DNA of 8,370 nucleotides from Candidatus Thorarchaeota archaeon (GCA_004524595.1 SDOA01000150.1:1-8370); one strand, 5' to 3'; shown: positions 1 through 6,882, counted from the stretch's first letter. Notes: generated by a model from the sequence alone, not told the origin. Translations and numbers: made by a program.

Positions 1-52
1 GCTTAGGAAGTGCTTATCAGGAGTTAGTAATTCACTAATTGTGTGACCGACC

Positions 53-2878
53 TTGGTTAAGGATGATAAAAATAGTGATGAAGCTCAAGCATCATTGGAA
101 GATTATTTTGGTTCGAATGAACAGATAGAACAGACCATTGAGAACAATCCCTCTCTAATTGATGACTTGAGTAAGAAACCCAATCCAAAAACTACTAATC
201 CAGAACCAAGTTCGGAAATCCCAAATTCTAACCCCGATGAAGAAAACGAAGAACAATCCCCCGATGAAGATGATCAGGTAGCAATTGAGGATATATTAGT
301 TGAAGAAAAAGAAACTCCCCGAAATCTCTCCCCCTCTTTTCTTCTGTCTGTGGACTATTCTGGACCTTTAAATAAAGCAGTTGCACGACTCTATGAACCC
401 AAATCAAAACGCGTCTACTTTTGGGTAGATAGTACTGGACATAAACCATATCTCTATACAGATTGGCCTCCCCAAATGGTTGAGTCAAAGACAAAAAGTA
501 ATCCAGGATTCGTACGAACCGAAACTGTTGAGCTCAGAGACCTCTTGCATGACCAACCTGTTACAATGACCAAATTAGTTGGTGATAATCCTCTATCAAT
601 CGGTGGTGGTGCATCCTCAATGAGGAATGTCTTAGTGGATAGTAACAATATCAGTCATGCTTGGGAGGCCAATATTCGCTACCACCTTTGCTATACCTAC
701 GATACCAATTTGGTGCCAGGACTGATGTACAAAATAGATAATGGAAATCTTGTGCCTTGCCCTCCTAATGTAGACCGCAAAGTCCTTCAGGAATTCAAAG
801 ATGCAATTGCTGAAGAGGAGGGGCTGGAAGACATCATTGCTACATATTCACCAATGTTCTTCACAGAGGTTCCAGAAATCAGGCGACTTGCTGTTGACAT
901 AGAAGTCTACACCCCTGTTGTAAATCGAATTCCTGATGCTAGCCTTGCTCAGCAACCCGTGACAGCTATAGGTCTCTCAGACAATGAAGGATATGAAAGA
1001 TGTCTCATATTGAAACGCAAGGGGTATACTGAAGGGGAGATGAGCAAGGACTTTCCAAAACAGCTTGAGATAGTCTACTTTGAAGATGAAGCAGAAATGC
1101 TCGTAGAGGCCTTTAGAATCATAGATTCGTACCCTCTAGTCTTGACTTTTGTCGGAGATTCTTTTGACCTCAAGTATCTCTTTAATCGCGCTAAACATTT
1201 GAGAATAGATTTGGACAAATACTGCCCGATTACAGTGCGTGGAGACCAAGACCCCCGTAGAGAACAGGCCTCTCTGAAGAGAGGAATTCATGTTGATATG
1301 TACAAATTCTTTGGTAATCCCTCGATTAAGATCTATGCACTATCTGGCGCTTACCAGAGAGAAAACTTGGATACAATTGCATTGGGCATTCTGGGAGAAA
1401 GAAAATTAGAGATCAGTGATGATATCTCTGCGCTATCATACTTTGAGCTGGCACACTATTGTTGGCAAGATGCGAATCTTGTCTTACGTTTCACACAGTA
1501 TGAAAATAATCTACTTCTCCGCTTGATGATTCTTCTCATGCGTATCTCACGAATGTCACTTAACGAAGTGACACGTTTCTATATCTCATCATGGATTCAG
1601 TCGCTCTTTCGTCAGGAACACAGAGCTAACAACTACTTGATACCCAGACGTGTTGATATCGATACAATGAAACAGCCTGATGCTCAGACTGAGGCTGTCA
1701 TTGGAGGTAAGGCATTCAAAGGTGCAATTGTGATTGAGCCCGTTGCTGGTGTTCATTTTGATGCCACAGTACTTGATTTTGCGAGTCTATATCCAACAAT
1801 AATGAAGGCGCACAATATTAGCTATGAGACTATTGACTGCCCTCATGATGAGTGTCGAACCGCTCTTGATAACAAAGTTCCAGAAACTGACCATTGGATT
1901 TGTAAAAAACGTCGTGGAATGATCAGTCAGACAATTGGCTTTTTCCGTGACGCCCGAGTCAACTGGTTCAAGTCAAAAAGCAAAGACAAATCTATCGACG
2001 AACGCACACGTAACTGGTATGCTGTGGTAGAGAAGGCTCTCAAAGTATTCGTTAATGCATCTTATGGAGTTACAGGTGCTCAGCATTTTGAATTATTCTG
2101 TATGCCTGCTGCAGAGAGTATTACTGCATTTGGCAGAGATGCTATCATCCGAACCAAGAAGAAATCCGAAGAGATGGGCATTCGAGTTCTCTATGGTGAT
2201 ACGGATTCGGTTTTTCTAGACAATCCTTCAAAGGAGCAGCAAGATCAGCTTGTACAATGGTCTCGAGATGTCCTTGGGATAGACCTTGAAGTAGAAAAGA
2301 CATACAAGTATGTTGCTCTCTCAGACCGAAAGAAGAATTACATTGGTGTATACAAGGATGGAAAGGTGGAAGTCAAGGGTCTGAGTGGGAAAAAACGGAA
2401 CACTCCTGACTTTGCCCAAGAAGCCTTTCGCAAGATGCTTGAAGTCCTTAGCCGCGTAGATGATGCCCAAGGTTTTGAAGCTGCGAAAGAAGAAATACGC
2501 GAAGTCGTCAATTGTGTGATTGATCGGCTTGAGGGAAAAGCAGAGGAATATCCCCCTGAGGCACTAGCATTTCGAATTCAATTGACAAAACGGCTCTCTG
2601 ATTATCCAACAGACACTCCTCATGTTCGTGCCGCAAAGATGATGGTTGAGAAGACTGGAGACCCATCTAAAGTTCAACCAGGAACAATAATCGAGTTTAT
2701 TCGTGTCAAGGGTCCAGGTGGCGTTCTACCAGTTGAATTAGCAAGACATACCTCCTATTTTGTCGATAAAGATGTATATCTCGATATTCTGAAGAGCGTA
2801 TTTGAGCAAGTTCTTGACTCAGTTGGACTCGATTTTGATGAATTTCTTGGATTTACAACCCTAGACAAGTTTTTCTAG
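53..2878 (+). CDS. polB1: Family B DNA polymerase, PolB1-like, with 3'-5' exonuclease
   Basis: Template-directed DNA polymerase with proofreading exonuclease, probably acting at the replication fork with the PCNA clamp. Visible motifs: Exo I with D282 and E284 (VDIEVY); Exo II around F371-D372; Exo III Y469-x3-D473; polymerase motif A with D575 (DFASLYP, 575-581); motif B K664 to G672 (KVFVNASYG); motif C YGDTDS at 714-719 with D716 and D718; KKNY at 760-763. All catalytic carboxylates are present, so both activities should be intact. Residues 12-19 (QASLEDYF) form a PIP box, and the last eight residues (FTTLDKFF) are PIP-like. Residues 20-90 are acidic, Asn/Pro-rich and probably disordered. 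C596, C601, H614 and C617 between motifs A and B could bind zinc. At 941 residues it is somewhat longer than Sulfolobus PolB1, mainly through the N-terminal linker. The start is TTG at 53: a stop lies in frame at 44-46, and the next candidate start falls inside the PIP box. A GTGA at 43-46 is a weak ribosome site. The Exo II Asn is replaced by Val (V367). Confidence 0.95.
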   Translation: MVKDDKNSDEAQASLEDYFGSNEQIEQTIENNPSLIDDLSKKPNPKTTNPEPSSEIPNSNPDEENEEQSPDEDDQVAIEDILVEEKETPRNLSPSFLLSVDYSGPLNKAVARLYEPKSKRVYFWVDSTGHKPYLYTDWPPQMVESKTKSNPGFVRTETVELRDLLHDQPVTMTKLVGDNPLSIGGGASSMRNVLVDSNNISHAWEANIRYHLCYTYDTNLVPGLMYKIDNGNLVPCPPNVDRKVLQEFKDAIAEEEGLEDIIATYSPMFFTEVPEIRRLAVDIEVYTPVVNRIPDASLAQQPVTAIGLSDNEGYERCLILKRKGYTEGEMSKDFPKQLEIVYFEDEAEMLVEAFRIIDSYPLVLTFVGDSFDLKYLFNRAKHLRIDLDKYCPITVRGDQDPRREQASLKRGIHVDMYKFFGNPSIKIYALSGAYQRENLDTIALGILGERKLEISDDISALSYFELAHYCWQDANLVLRFTQYENNLLLRLMILLMRISRMSLNEVTRFYISSWIQSLFRQEHRANNYLIPRRVDIDTMKQPDAQTEAVIGGKAFKGAIVIEPVAGVHFDATVLDFASLYPTIMKAHNISYETIDCPHDECRTALDNKVPETDHWICKKRRGMISQTIGFFRDARVNWFKSKSKDKSIDERTRNWYAVVEKALKVFVNASYGVTGAQHFELFCMPAAESITAFGRDAIIRTKKKSEEMGIRVLYGDTDSVFLDNPSKEQQDQLVQWSRDVLGIDLEVEKTYKYVALSDRKKNYIGVYKDGKVEVKGLSGKKRNTPDFAQEAFRKMLEVLSRVDDAQGFEAAKEEIREVVNCVIDRLEGKAEEYPPEALAFRIQLTKRLSDYPTDTPHVRAAKMMVEKTGDPSKVQPGTIIEFIRVKGPGGVLPVELARHTSYFVDKDVYLDILKSVFEQVLDSVGLDFDEFLGFTTLDKFF

Positions 2879-2883
2879 AGGGT
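2858..2883 (+). terminator. Possible hairpin/T-tract terminator at the polymerase stop
   Basis: An imperfect inverted repeat pairs ACCCTAGA (2858-2865) with TCTAGAGGGT (2874-2883), leaving a two-base GA bulge. The loop contains a run of T (2870-2874). It overlaps the last codons and the TAG stop of the polymerase gene. Archaeal termination depends mainly on T-tracts, so the T run may matter more than the stem. It is weak because the bases are also constrained by coding. Confidence 0.25.
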
Positions 2884-2910
2884 TAATCCAAGGATAGTTC
2901 AAATAAGAAA

Positions 2911-2978
2911 TTCTTATAGCGGTGACATACTTAACGCAACTGGACCCAGAGCTTGGCTCATTGCAAATTCGACGGGGT
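2911..2978 (+). promoter_or_regulatory. Weak promoter and ribosome site for the TIM-barrel gene
   Basis: The gap between the polymerase and the next gene holds a TATA-like TTCTTATAG (2911-2919). This would place the transcription start near 2940. GGGGT at 2974-2978 lies 8 bases before the ATG at 2987 and can pair with the archaeal 16S 3' end, with one G-U pair. Neither element is strong, and read-through from the polymerase gene is an alternative. Confidence 0.25.
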
Positions 2979-2986
2979 ATTCTATA

Positions 2987-4021
2987 ATGAAACTGAACTT
3001 CCGTGAGTTCTTCATGCAAAAGATGCTGATAATGTTCAAACCTGAGGACATTGATCAATCTGCTAAAGACTTCATCTCAACCTATGCCTCCTATATGGAT
3101 GATGTTGGCATTGTTGGAAAGGGACCTGATGGCTATGCGATATATCCCAGTCGAACTGCTCCAGTACGGGAGAATCATGTTGAATTCTTTGAAGAGTGGG
3201 TAAAGCTCACTGATGCTTTGAGTATTCATGGTGTTGTTGGTTTGGATTTCTATACTGACGGTTGGTTTGCTCGTGATCCAAAATATCAGACCATGAACGA
3301 TAAAGGAGTCAAGATGGAACATCAGATATGTCCAAATCGTGAAGAGTTTTGGCAGTATGGCGCTGAAATTGTGAAAGAGATTGGTTCATATCCTGTTGAT
3401 GAGATTCTTCTCTTTGGTGCTGGATTCATCCGCGACCAATTCTGTTTCTGTGAACGGTGTCGTAATGAGTTTGCTCCACTTGTAAACCAAGAACCAAGTC
3501 GACTCACTTATCAGTATATCATTGAAACTCCTGAGCATCATGATAAATGGCACCAATGGCGCAGTGAAAAGGTCCATCAAGGCCTCTCATTTCTTCAAGA
3601 AGCCGCTTTAGAGTCTGATGATGCTACTGGACGAGAACAACCATTGAAACTGTCCGTTGAAGTACTCCTTGACCCCGAAACTGGACTCTCTGATGGTGCA
3701 AAGAACGAATATGGTTACGACTATACGCGCATCGGAGAAATTACTAAGAATATCTTGATCAACCTTTATCCTTGGTCTCCAATCCTTCCTACTAAAGGAA
3801 GTACAGAATACAACAATCTAGTGGAATCTCTCTATTTTGTCAATGAATTCACTCGAAAAGGTGGTCGTGCTTCATTATTCCGCTGGGGTATTACTACAGT
3901 AGAACAACTACAGGAATTAAAGGCTCTTGGCAAAGATGTTGGGATTAGTAGAATGGTCTCTACTTTCCATTATCCCTCTGATTACTCAAGACGGCGTGAA
4001 AGTGCCATTGGGAACGTCTAA
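2987..4021 (+). CDS. Putative TIM-barrel protein, glycoside-hydrolase-like, substrate unknown
   Basis: A 344-residue protein without signal peptide or membrane segment, so probably cytosolic. The pattern of alternating strands and helices, and a central block, resemble uncharacterised glycoside-hydrolase-like TIM barrels. The block has a QICPN stretch (C115), then a helix (YGAEIVKEI), a strand (DEILLFGAGF, 138-147), the C153-x-C155-x2-C158 cluster (FCFCERCR), and a downstream W188-x2-W191-R192. In that superfamily a Cys-rich segment after strand four, followed by a Trp/Arg helix, is common. The expected acidic residue at the end of that strand is not obvious here (FGAGF); D150, E225 and D245 are other candidates for catalysis. 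The three Cys could bind metal. ATG 2987 is the first start after the polymerase stop; Met10, Met13 and Met16 are alternatives, and the strand MLIMF begins at Met13. It stands alone, convergent with the next gene across 12 AT-rich bases. The family call is by eye and the reaction is unknown. Confidence 0.6.
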   Translation: MKLNFREFFMQKMLIMFKPEDIDQSAKDFISTYASYMDDVGIVGKGPDGYAIYPSRTAPVRENHVEFFEEWVKLTDALSIHGVVGLDFYTDGWFARDPKYQTMNDKGVKMEHQICPNREEFWQYGAEIVKEIGSYPVDEILLFGAGFIRDQFCFCERCRNEFAPLVNQEPSRLTYQYIIETPEHHDKWHQWRSEKVHQGLSFLQEAALESDDATGREQPLKLSVEVLLDPETGLSDGAKNEYGYDYTRIGEITKNILINLYPWSPILPTKGSTEYNNLVESLYFVNEFTRKGGRASLFRWGITTVEQLQELKALGKDVGISRMVSTFHYPSDYSRRRESAIGNV

Positions 4022-4033
4022 TTTATTATTAAT

Positions 4034-4924
4034 TCATTGACGTGCACCACAGTAGGGACACACTCTATTCCCTGGTCTGATGTTTCTTCCACATGAGAAG
4101 CAGAACGGATGCTCTCGATTCTCTTCGCGTTTATCATCGAGGAACGGACTTAACTCTCCTTGTTTAAATAATGCACCAATTCCCTCTATTGACTCATCCC
4201 TCTGAATATTACACACGCTACAACTCAATTCATCATCATTAGGAACAGCGCCTTGTAGATCAGAGTACACATCTCGTTTTTCGTTCTCTCTCTCCCTCTC
4301 ACGATATTGGAAGGAATATCTATCATCATTATGCTCATGCAAGGTCTCAGGTCTTCTATCATAATGCTCACTTAATGATTGCATTGTTCTGTCTAGCGCT
4401 TCAAAATCGCGTCTATAGTCCTCAGAACCGTAGCCAGGATCAATCGCCGGTCTATTTGCCACTCTGTCAGCAGCCGATGATTTTGACCATTGTGGGTCAG
4501 CTGCGCTCATTCCTCTAGCTGTTTCAACAAAACGTACATGAGCATCTTTCTTCATATTTTCATATTCTTCCGGTGTGAGCCCCATTATCTCTAAAGCTCT
4601 ATCCCGTTCTGCGCACCTCTTTGAGAGTGGGCAACAATATGAGAGACTTCCATGACATAAGGATGCCATCGCTCTCTCTTGCCTTGACTTGAATATTGGA
4701 GTGATTCTCCGAGTTCCCAGTATAAGAGAGTCACCAACCGAACGGATCTCTGCATATCCGCTCTGTGCAAGAGCCTCAACAATCTCTCTGGCCGGATATG
4801 CCCTTCCTTCAATAATCACATGCCCCTCTGTCTTATCGAGTCTCACAGGTCTTTCTGTCACTTTATTTCCATCGTACGTCGAGTATCTCGTCATTGTCAC
4901 CCCAAAATTATCACTTGACGTCAT
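4034..4924 (-). CDS. Cys-rich zinc-ribbon protein of unknown function
   Basis: I do not recognise a named family beyond the C-terminal zinc ribbon. The 296 residues divide into four parts. Residues 26-75 look like a small beta-rich domain. A Cys cluster follows (C90, C97, C98, C104; CCPLSKRC) and leads into an amphipathic helical stretch (about 105-137) with H129. A long charged, low-complexity linker (about 138-230) includes a Glu/Arg-rich helix near 207-218 (REREREN). The C-terminal part has CxxC at 235/238 and a treble-like zinc ribbon, C275-x2-C278-x10-C289-x2-C292 (FCFSCG ... CPYCGA). The ribbon suggests binding of nucleic acid or protein; this is inference. The start is ATG at 4924: AAAGGT (minus strand, 4934-4939) lies 9 bases upstream and a TATA-like element sits at the right distance. 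Met11 is an alternative start, but its upstream GGGGTGA is too close. No signal peptide is seen. The gene is monocistronic, divergent from a membrane-protein gene. Confidence 0.8.
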   Translation of the reverse strand: MTSSDNFGVTMTRYSTYDGNKVTERPVRLDKTEGHVIIEGRAYPAREIVEALAQSGYAEIRSVGDSLILGTRRITPIFKSRQERAMASLCHGSLSYCCPLSKRCAERDRALEIMGLTPEEYENMKKDAHVRFVETARGMSAADPQWSKSSAADRVANRPAIDPGYGSEDYRRDFEALDRTMQSLSEHYDRRPETLHEHNDDRYSFQYRERERENEKRDVYSDLQGAVPNDDELSCSVCNIQRDESIEGIGALFKQGELSPFLDDKREENREHPFCFSCGRNIRPGNRVCPYCGARQ

Positions 4925-4966
4925 TTGTTATTGACCTTTGAACAATAGAATGGTATGTATTACGTT

Positions 4967-4975
4967 GAATTATAC
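4967..4975 (-). promoter_or_regulatory. TATA-like box for the zinc-ribbon gene
   Basis: On the minus strand the sequence reads GTATAATTC. A start about 26 bases downstream would fall near 4945, giving a leader of about 20 bases that includes the AAAGGT ribosome site. No convincing BRE purine element is seen beside it. Confidence 0.4.
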
Positions 4976-5031
4976 ACAAACAACAGACGGGATACTTAAT
5001 ACAGACGATGCTCCATAATGCAATACACTCT

Positions 5032-5050
5032 GGACATGGCTAAGATGTCC
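5032..5050. repeat. Perfect 6-bp inverted repeat upstream of the membrane-protein ribosome site
   Basis: GGACAT (5032-5037) and ATGTCC (5045-5050) are exact inverted copies with a 7-base spacer. The repeat ends four bases before the GGAGGT ribosome site. It could be an operator in the leader or a small hairpin affecting translation. An AT-rich TACTTAATA near 4993-5000 could be the TATA element, putting the transcription start close to 5023, just before this repeat. Confidence 0.35.
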
Positions 5051-5054
5051 TAAT

Positions 5055-5060
5055 GGAGGT
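5055..5060 (+). promoter_or_regulatory. Shine-Dalgarno GGAGGT that decides the membrane-protein start
   Basis: GGAGGT ends 10 bases before ATG 5071. An earlier in-frame ATG at 5053 overlaps this site and has no ribosome site of its own, so 5071 is the better start. A third ATG at 5066 is out of frame. Confidence 0.7.
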
Positions 5061-5070
5061 TTCAAATGAA

Positions 5071-5442
5071 ATGGGTTGTAAAGCTGAAGGTGCAGCACAA
5101 GGCTATACAGTTCTTGGTGGTATTGTGCTCTTAATCTATGCAATACAGCGAATTGTCAATGGTATCAATTCTCCTGGTCCCGGCAATTTAGAAGGTCTTA
5201 TAGAGATTCTATTGGCGATTGTACTGATTATCATTGTAGCACTGGCATTTGATGCATGTGGTTTCATCAGTTGGAAAGTTGCCAAGTCTGGACTATTGTT
5301 AGCGTTATTTGGTTTGATTGCGATTGTGATTGTGTCTTATCCATTCACATCCTTTAATCCTATTGACTGGCTACAGAGTCTTCCAACTCTTGCTGGATTT
5401 ATGATTCTCTTAGCTGGAATTCTTCTCCTGCTGAGAAAATAA
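5071..5442 (+). CDS. Small four-helix membrane protein, function unknown
   Basis: A 123-residue, strongly hydrophobic protein with four predicted membrane segments near residues 12-30, 40-60, 73-91 and 104-121. The last is followed at once by the C-terminal Arg-Lys. Short loops carry the charges: Gln-Arg at 26-27, Lys69 and Lys72. Two cysteines occur, C3 in the N-terminal tail and C63 at the end of helix two. The even helix count puts both ends on the same side, probably the cytoplasm given the basic C-terminal tail and the basic loop between helices 2 and 3. It lacks transporter or enzyme motifs that I recognise. The start was moved from 5053 to 5071 because of the GGAGGT site. It lies 82 bases before the aminotransferase gene on the same strand, but a TATA-like box and palindrome in between argue for separate transcription. 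It resembles the 113-residue protein encoded at 6931-7272 on the other strand. Confidence 0.75.
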   Translation: MGCKAEGAAQGYTVLGGIVLLIYAIQRIVNGINSPGPGNLEGLIEILLAIVLIIIVALAFDACGFISWKVAKSGLLLALFGLIAIVIVSYPFTSFNPIDWLQSLPTLAGFMILLAGILLLLRK

Positions 5443-5470
5443 AGCAGTAGAAAATAGCTCAAATCGATAA

Positions 5471-5477
5471 TTAAATA
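5471..5477 (+). promoter_or_regulatory. TATA-like box for the aminotransferase gene
   Basis: TTAAATA is centred about 26 bases before 5500. A start there would give a leader of about 25 bases before ATG 5525. The leader has only a weak ribosome site (GGA near 5512-5514). A perfect inverted repeat begins immediately downstream. Confidence 0.45.
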
Positions 5478-5498
5478 ATGGGAGGTGTAACCTCCCAT
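5478..5498. repeat. Perfect 9-bp inverted repeat, candidate operator before the aminotransferase
   Basis: The arms ATGGGAGGT (5478-5486) and ACCTCCCAT (5490-5498) match exactly around a GTA centre. The repeat fills the space between the TATA-like box and the expected transcription start, where an archaeal repressor would block polymerase recruitment. It could instead form a hairpin at the 3' end of the membrane-protein transcript, but no T-tract follows. The left arm contains a full GGGAGGT anti-16S sequence, yet no start codon lies at a suitable distance, so it is unlikely to be a ribosome site. Confidence 0.6.
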
Positions 5499-5524
5499 CT
5501 CGTCAATCACTGGACAGTATCAAT

Positions 5525-6871
5525 ATGGACGAGAAACACTTCAAGATTCTAAAGGATCTTGGCTTTGATATCAGCCAAAAAGATCTGACGAATGATTATT
5601 GGAAGAAACGTGGGGCAGAAGCCTTAGCATTGACAACTCAAGACAGAGATGTGTATGGTTGTCTTGACCATACTGTTGGTGACGGTGTTCGTATCTTCGA
5701 CATAGAAGGAACAGAATACCTCGATGTGACAGGTGGCGTAGCTGTACGTGCGTTTGGGCTTCGATATGGACCATATCGCGATTTTGAGGAGAGCATTCTC
5801 GATGTAGTTCACGAGTTTCCGGGGATGGATTTTGACGCAATTCCCCAGACACTTCTTGCTGAACGTGTAGCAAGTATTACTCCTGGAAATCACAAAAAGC
5901 GAGTTGTCTTCACAACCTCTGGTGGCAGGGCCGTAGAAGGTTGTATGAAATCTGCAATGGACCTCTCTGGAAGACGAAGGTTTGTTGGATTTCGTCCTGC
6001 ATTCCATGGGAGAACTGGGTATGCCTTGGCATTGACCTCATCAAATTCAAAACACAAGTCTGGTTTTCCACAGGGTGTGGATGTTATCCGAGTCTTCTAT
6101 CCTTACTGTTATCGATGCCCTTATGGTGCAAAAGTAGAAGACTGTAGTTTAGAGTGTGTTGAGGCTCTCAGATATGCTCTTGAAGTTGAAGGTAATGATA
6201 TAGCTGCAACTGTGATGGAACCACTCTCAGGCGAAGGCGGACTCATTGTCCCCCCTGCAAAGGCTGTCAAAGGCATATATGACCTGACAAAGGAGATTGG
6301 AGCCTATTTCATGTCTGATGAGGTACAGGCAGGAATGGGGAGAACAGGAAAATGGTGCGCTATTGAAAATCATGATGTTGTACCTGATTATATCTCAATG
6401 GGCAAGGCTCTTGGTGGCGGCTATCCAATGGGTGCATCAGTCGGTCCTGCTCCAATGTATACTGGTGGGTCGCGTCATTCAGAAACCTTCTCAGCCGAAC
6501 CTAAGATGGCTCTTCTATCTCTATGGATATTCAAGCATATGGATGAAGGTAATTTCCTGAAGAAGAATGCTGAAACTGGTGCCTATCTTAAGAAACGACT
6601 TACTGAACTCATGGACAAGTATGAGGTCATTGGTGATGTTCGTGGTCTCGGTCTCATGGTTGGTGTCGAATTTGTTAAAGATCGAAAGACCAAAGAAAAG
6701 GCACGGAAACTAAGAGACAATATTGTGAAAAATGCAGTTCAACAGCAAAAACTCTGGGTACTGGGTGCTGGTCAAAATGTCATTCGAATGACACCTAGTT
6801 ATATCATAACAAAGGAAAATATCGATGATGCTGTAGGCCGTCTTGATAGAGCAATAAAAAGCTCGGTTTAG
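5525..6871 (+). CDS. Class III PLP-dependent aminotransferase (or amino-acid racemase of that fold)
   Basis: A cytosolic PLP enzyme of the acetylornithine/4-aminobutyrate aminotransferase fold, at the family's usual length (448 residues). Visible: phosphate-binding loop TSGGRAVE (131-138); F160-H161-G162-R163-T164 (AFHGRT) stacking on the cofactor; E232-P and GEGG (236-239); D265-E-V-Q268 with D265 at the pyridine nitrogen; K294 in SMGKALGGG as the Schiff-base lysine; T321 (HSETF), which in the family contacts PLP of the partner subunit; and R421 near the C-terminus. A four-Cys insertion, C195-x2-C198-x8-C207-x3-C211 (CYRCPYG), matches a feature of archaeal GABA-aminotransferase-like enzymes, some of which act as amino-acid racemases. 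The substrate cannot be told from sequence. The loop usually reads SGSEA or SGTEA, and here it is SGGRA, so substrate or cofactor contacts may differ. ATG 5525 is the first start after an in-frame stop at 5468-5470. It has its own promoter-like elements and converges on the downstream membrane-protein gene. Confidence 0.9.
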   Translation: MDEKHFKILKDLGFDISQKDLTNDYWKKRGAEALALTTQDRDVYGCLDHTVGDGVRIFDIEGTEYLDVTGGVAVRAFGLRYGPYRDFEESILDVVHEFPGMDFDAIPQTLLAERVASITPGNHKKRVVFTTSGGRAVEGCMKSAMDLSGRRRFVGFRPAFHGRTGYALALTSSNSKHKSGFPQGVDVIRVFYPYCYRCPYGAKVEDCSLECVEALRYALEVEGNDIAATVMEPLSGEGGLIVPPAKAVKGIYDLTKEIGAYFMSDEVQAGMGRTGKWCAIENHDVVPDYISMGKALGGGYPMGASVGPAPMYTGGSRHSETFSAEPKMALLSLWIFKHMDEGNFLKKNAETGAYLKKRLTELMDKYEVIGDVRGLGLMVGVEFVKDRKTKEKARKLRDNIVKNAVQQQKLWVLGAGQNVIRMTPSYIITKENIDDAVGRLDRAIKSSV

Positions 6872-6882
6872 TTAATAAAAAG

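Noticed and set aside
24..38. Inverted repeat TTAGT-AATTC-ACTAA before the polymerase start
   Set aside because: Five-base arms in AT-rich DNA are common by chance, and too little upstream sequence is available to place a promoter.
4308..4384. Repetitive look of the TCATCATTATGCTCA-type sequence in the zinc-ribbon gene
   Set aside because: The repeats are loose and reflect low-complexity His/Asp/Glu/Arg coding in the linker; spacing is irregular, so this is no CRISPR or tandem array.
4931..4945. Short TTGTT/AACAA inverted repeat near 4926-4945 in the divergent promoter region
   Set aside because: Five AT-rich pairs with a long spacer are weak, and the ribosome site for the minus-strand gene already explains the AAAGGT between them.
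5053..5070. ATG 5053 as the start of the membrane protein
   Set aside because: It overlaps the GGAGGT site that is correctly spaced for ATG 5071, and it has no ribosome site of its own.
5571..6007. Long antisense open frames inside the aminotransferase gene
   Set aside because: They lack ribosome sites and recognisable domains. The plus-strand frame carries all class III motifs, so these are shadow frames.
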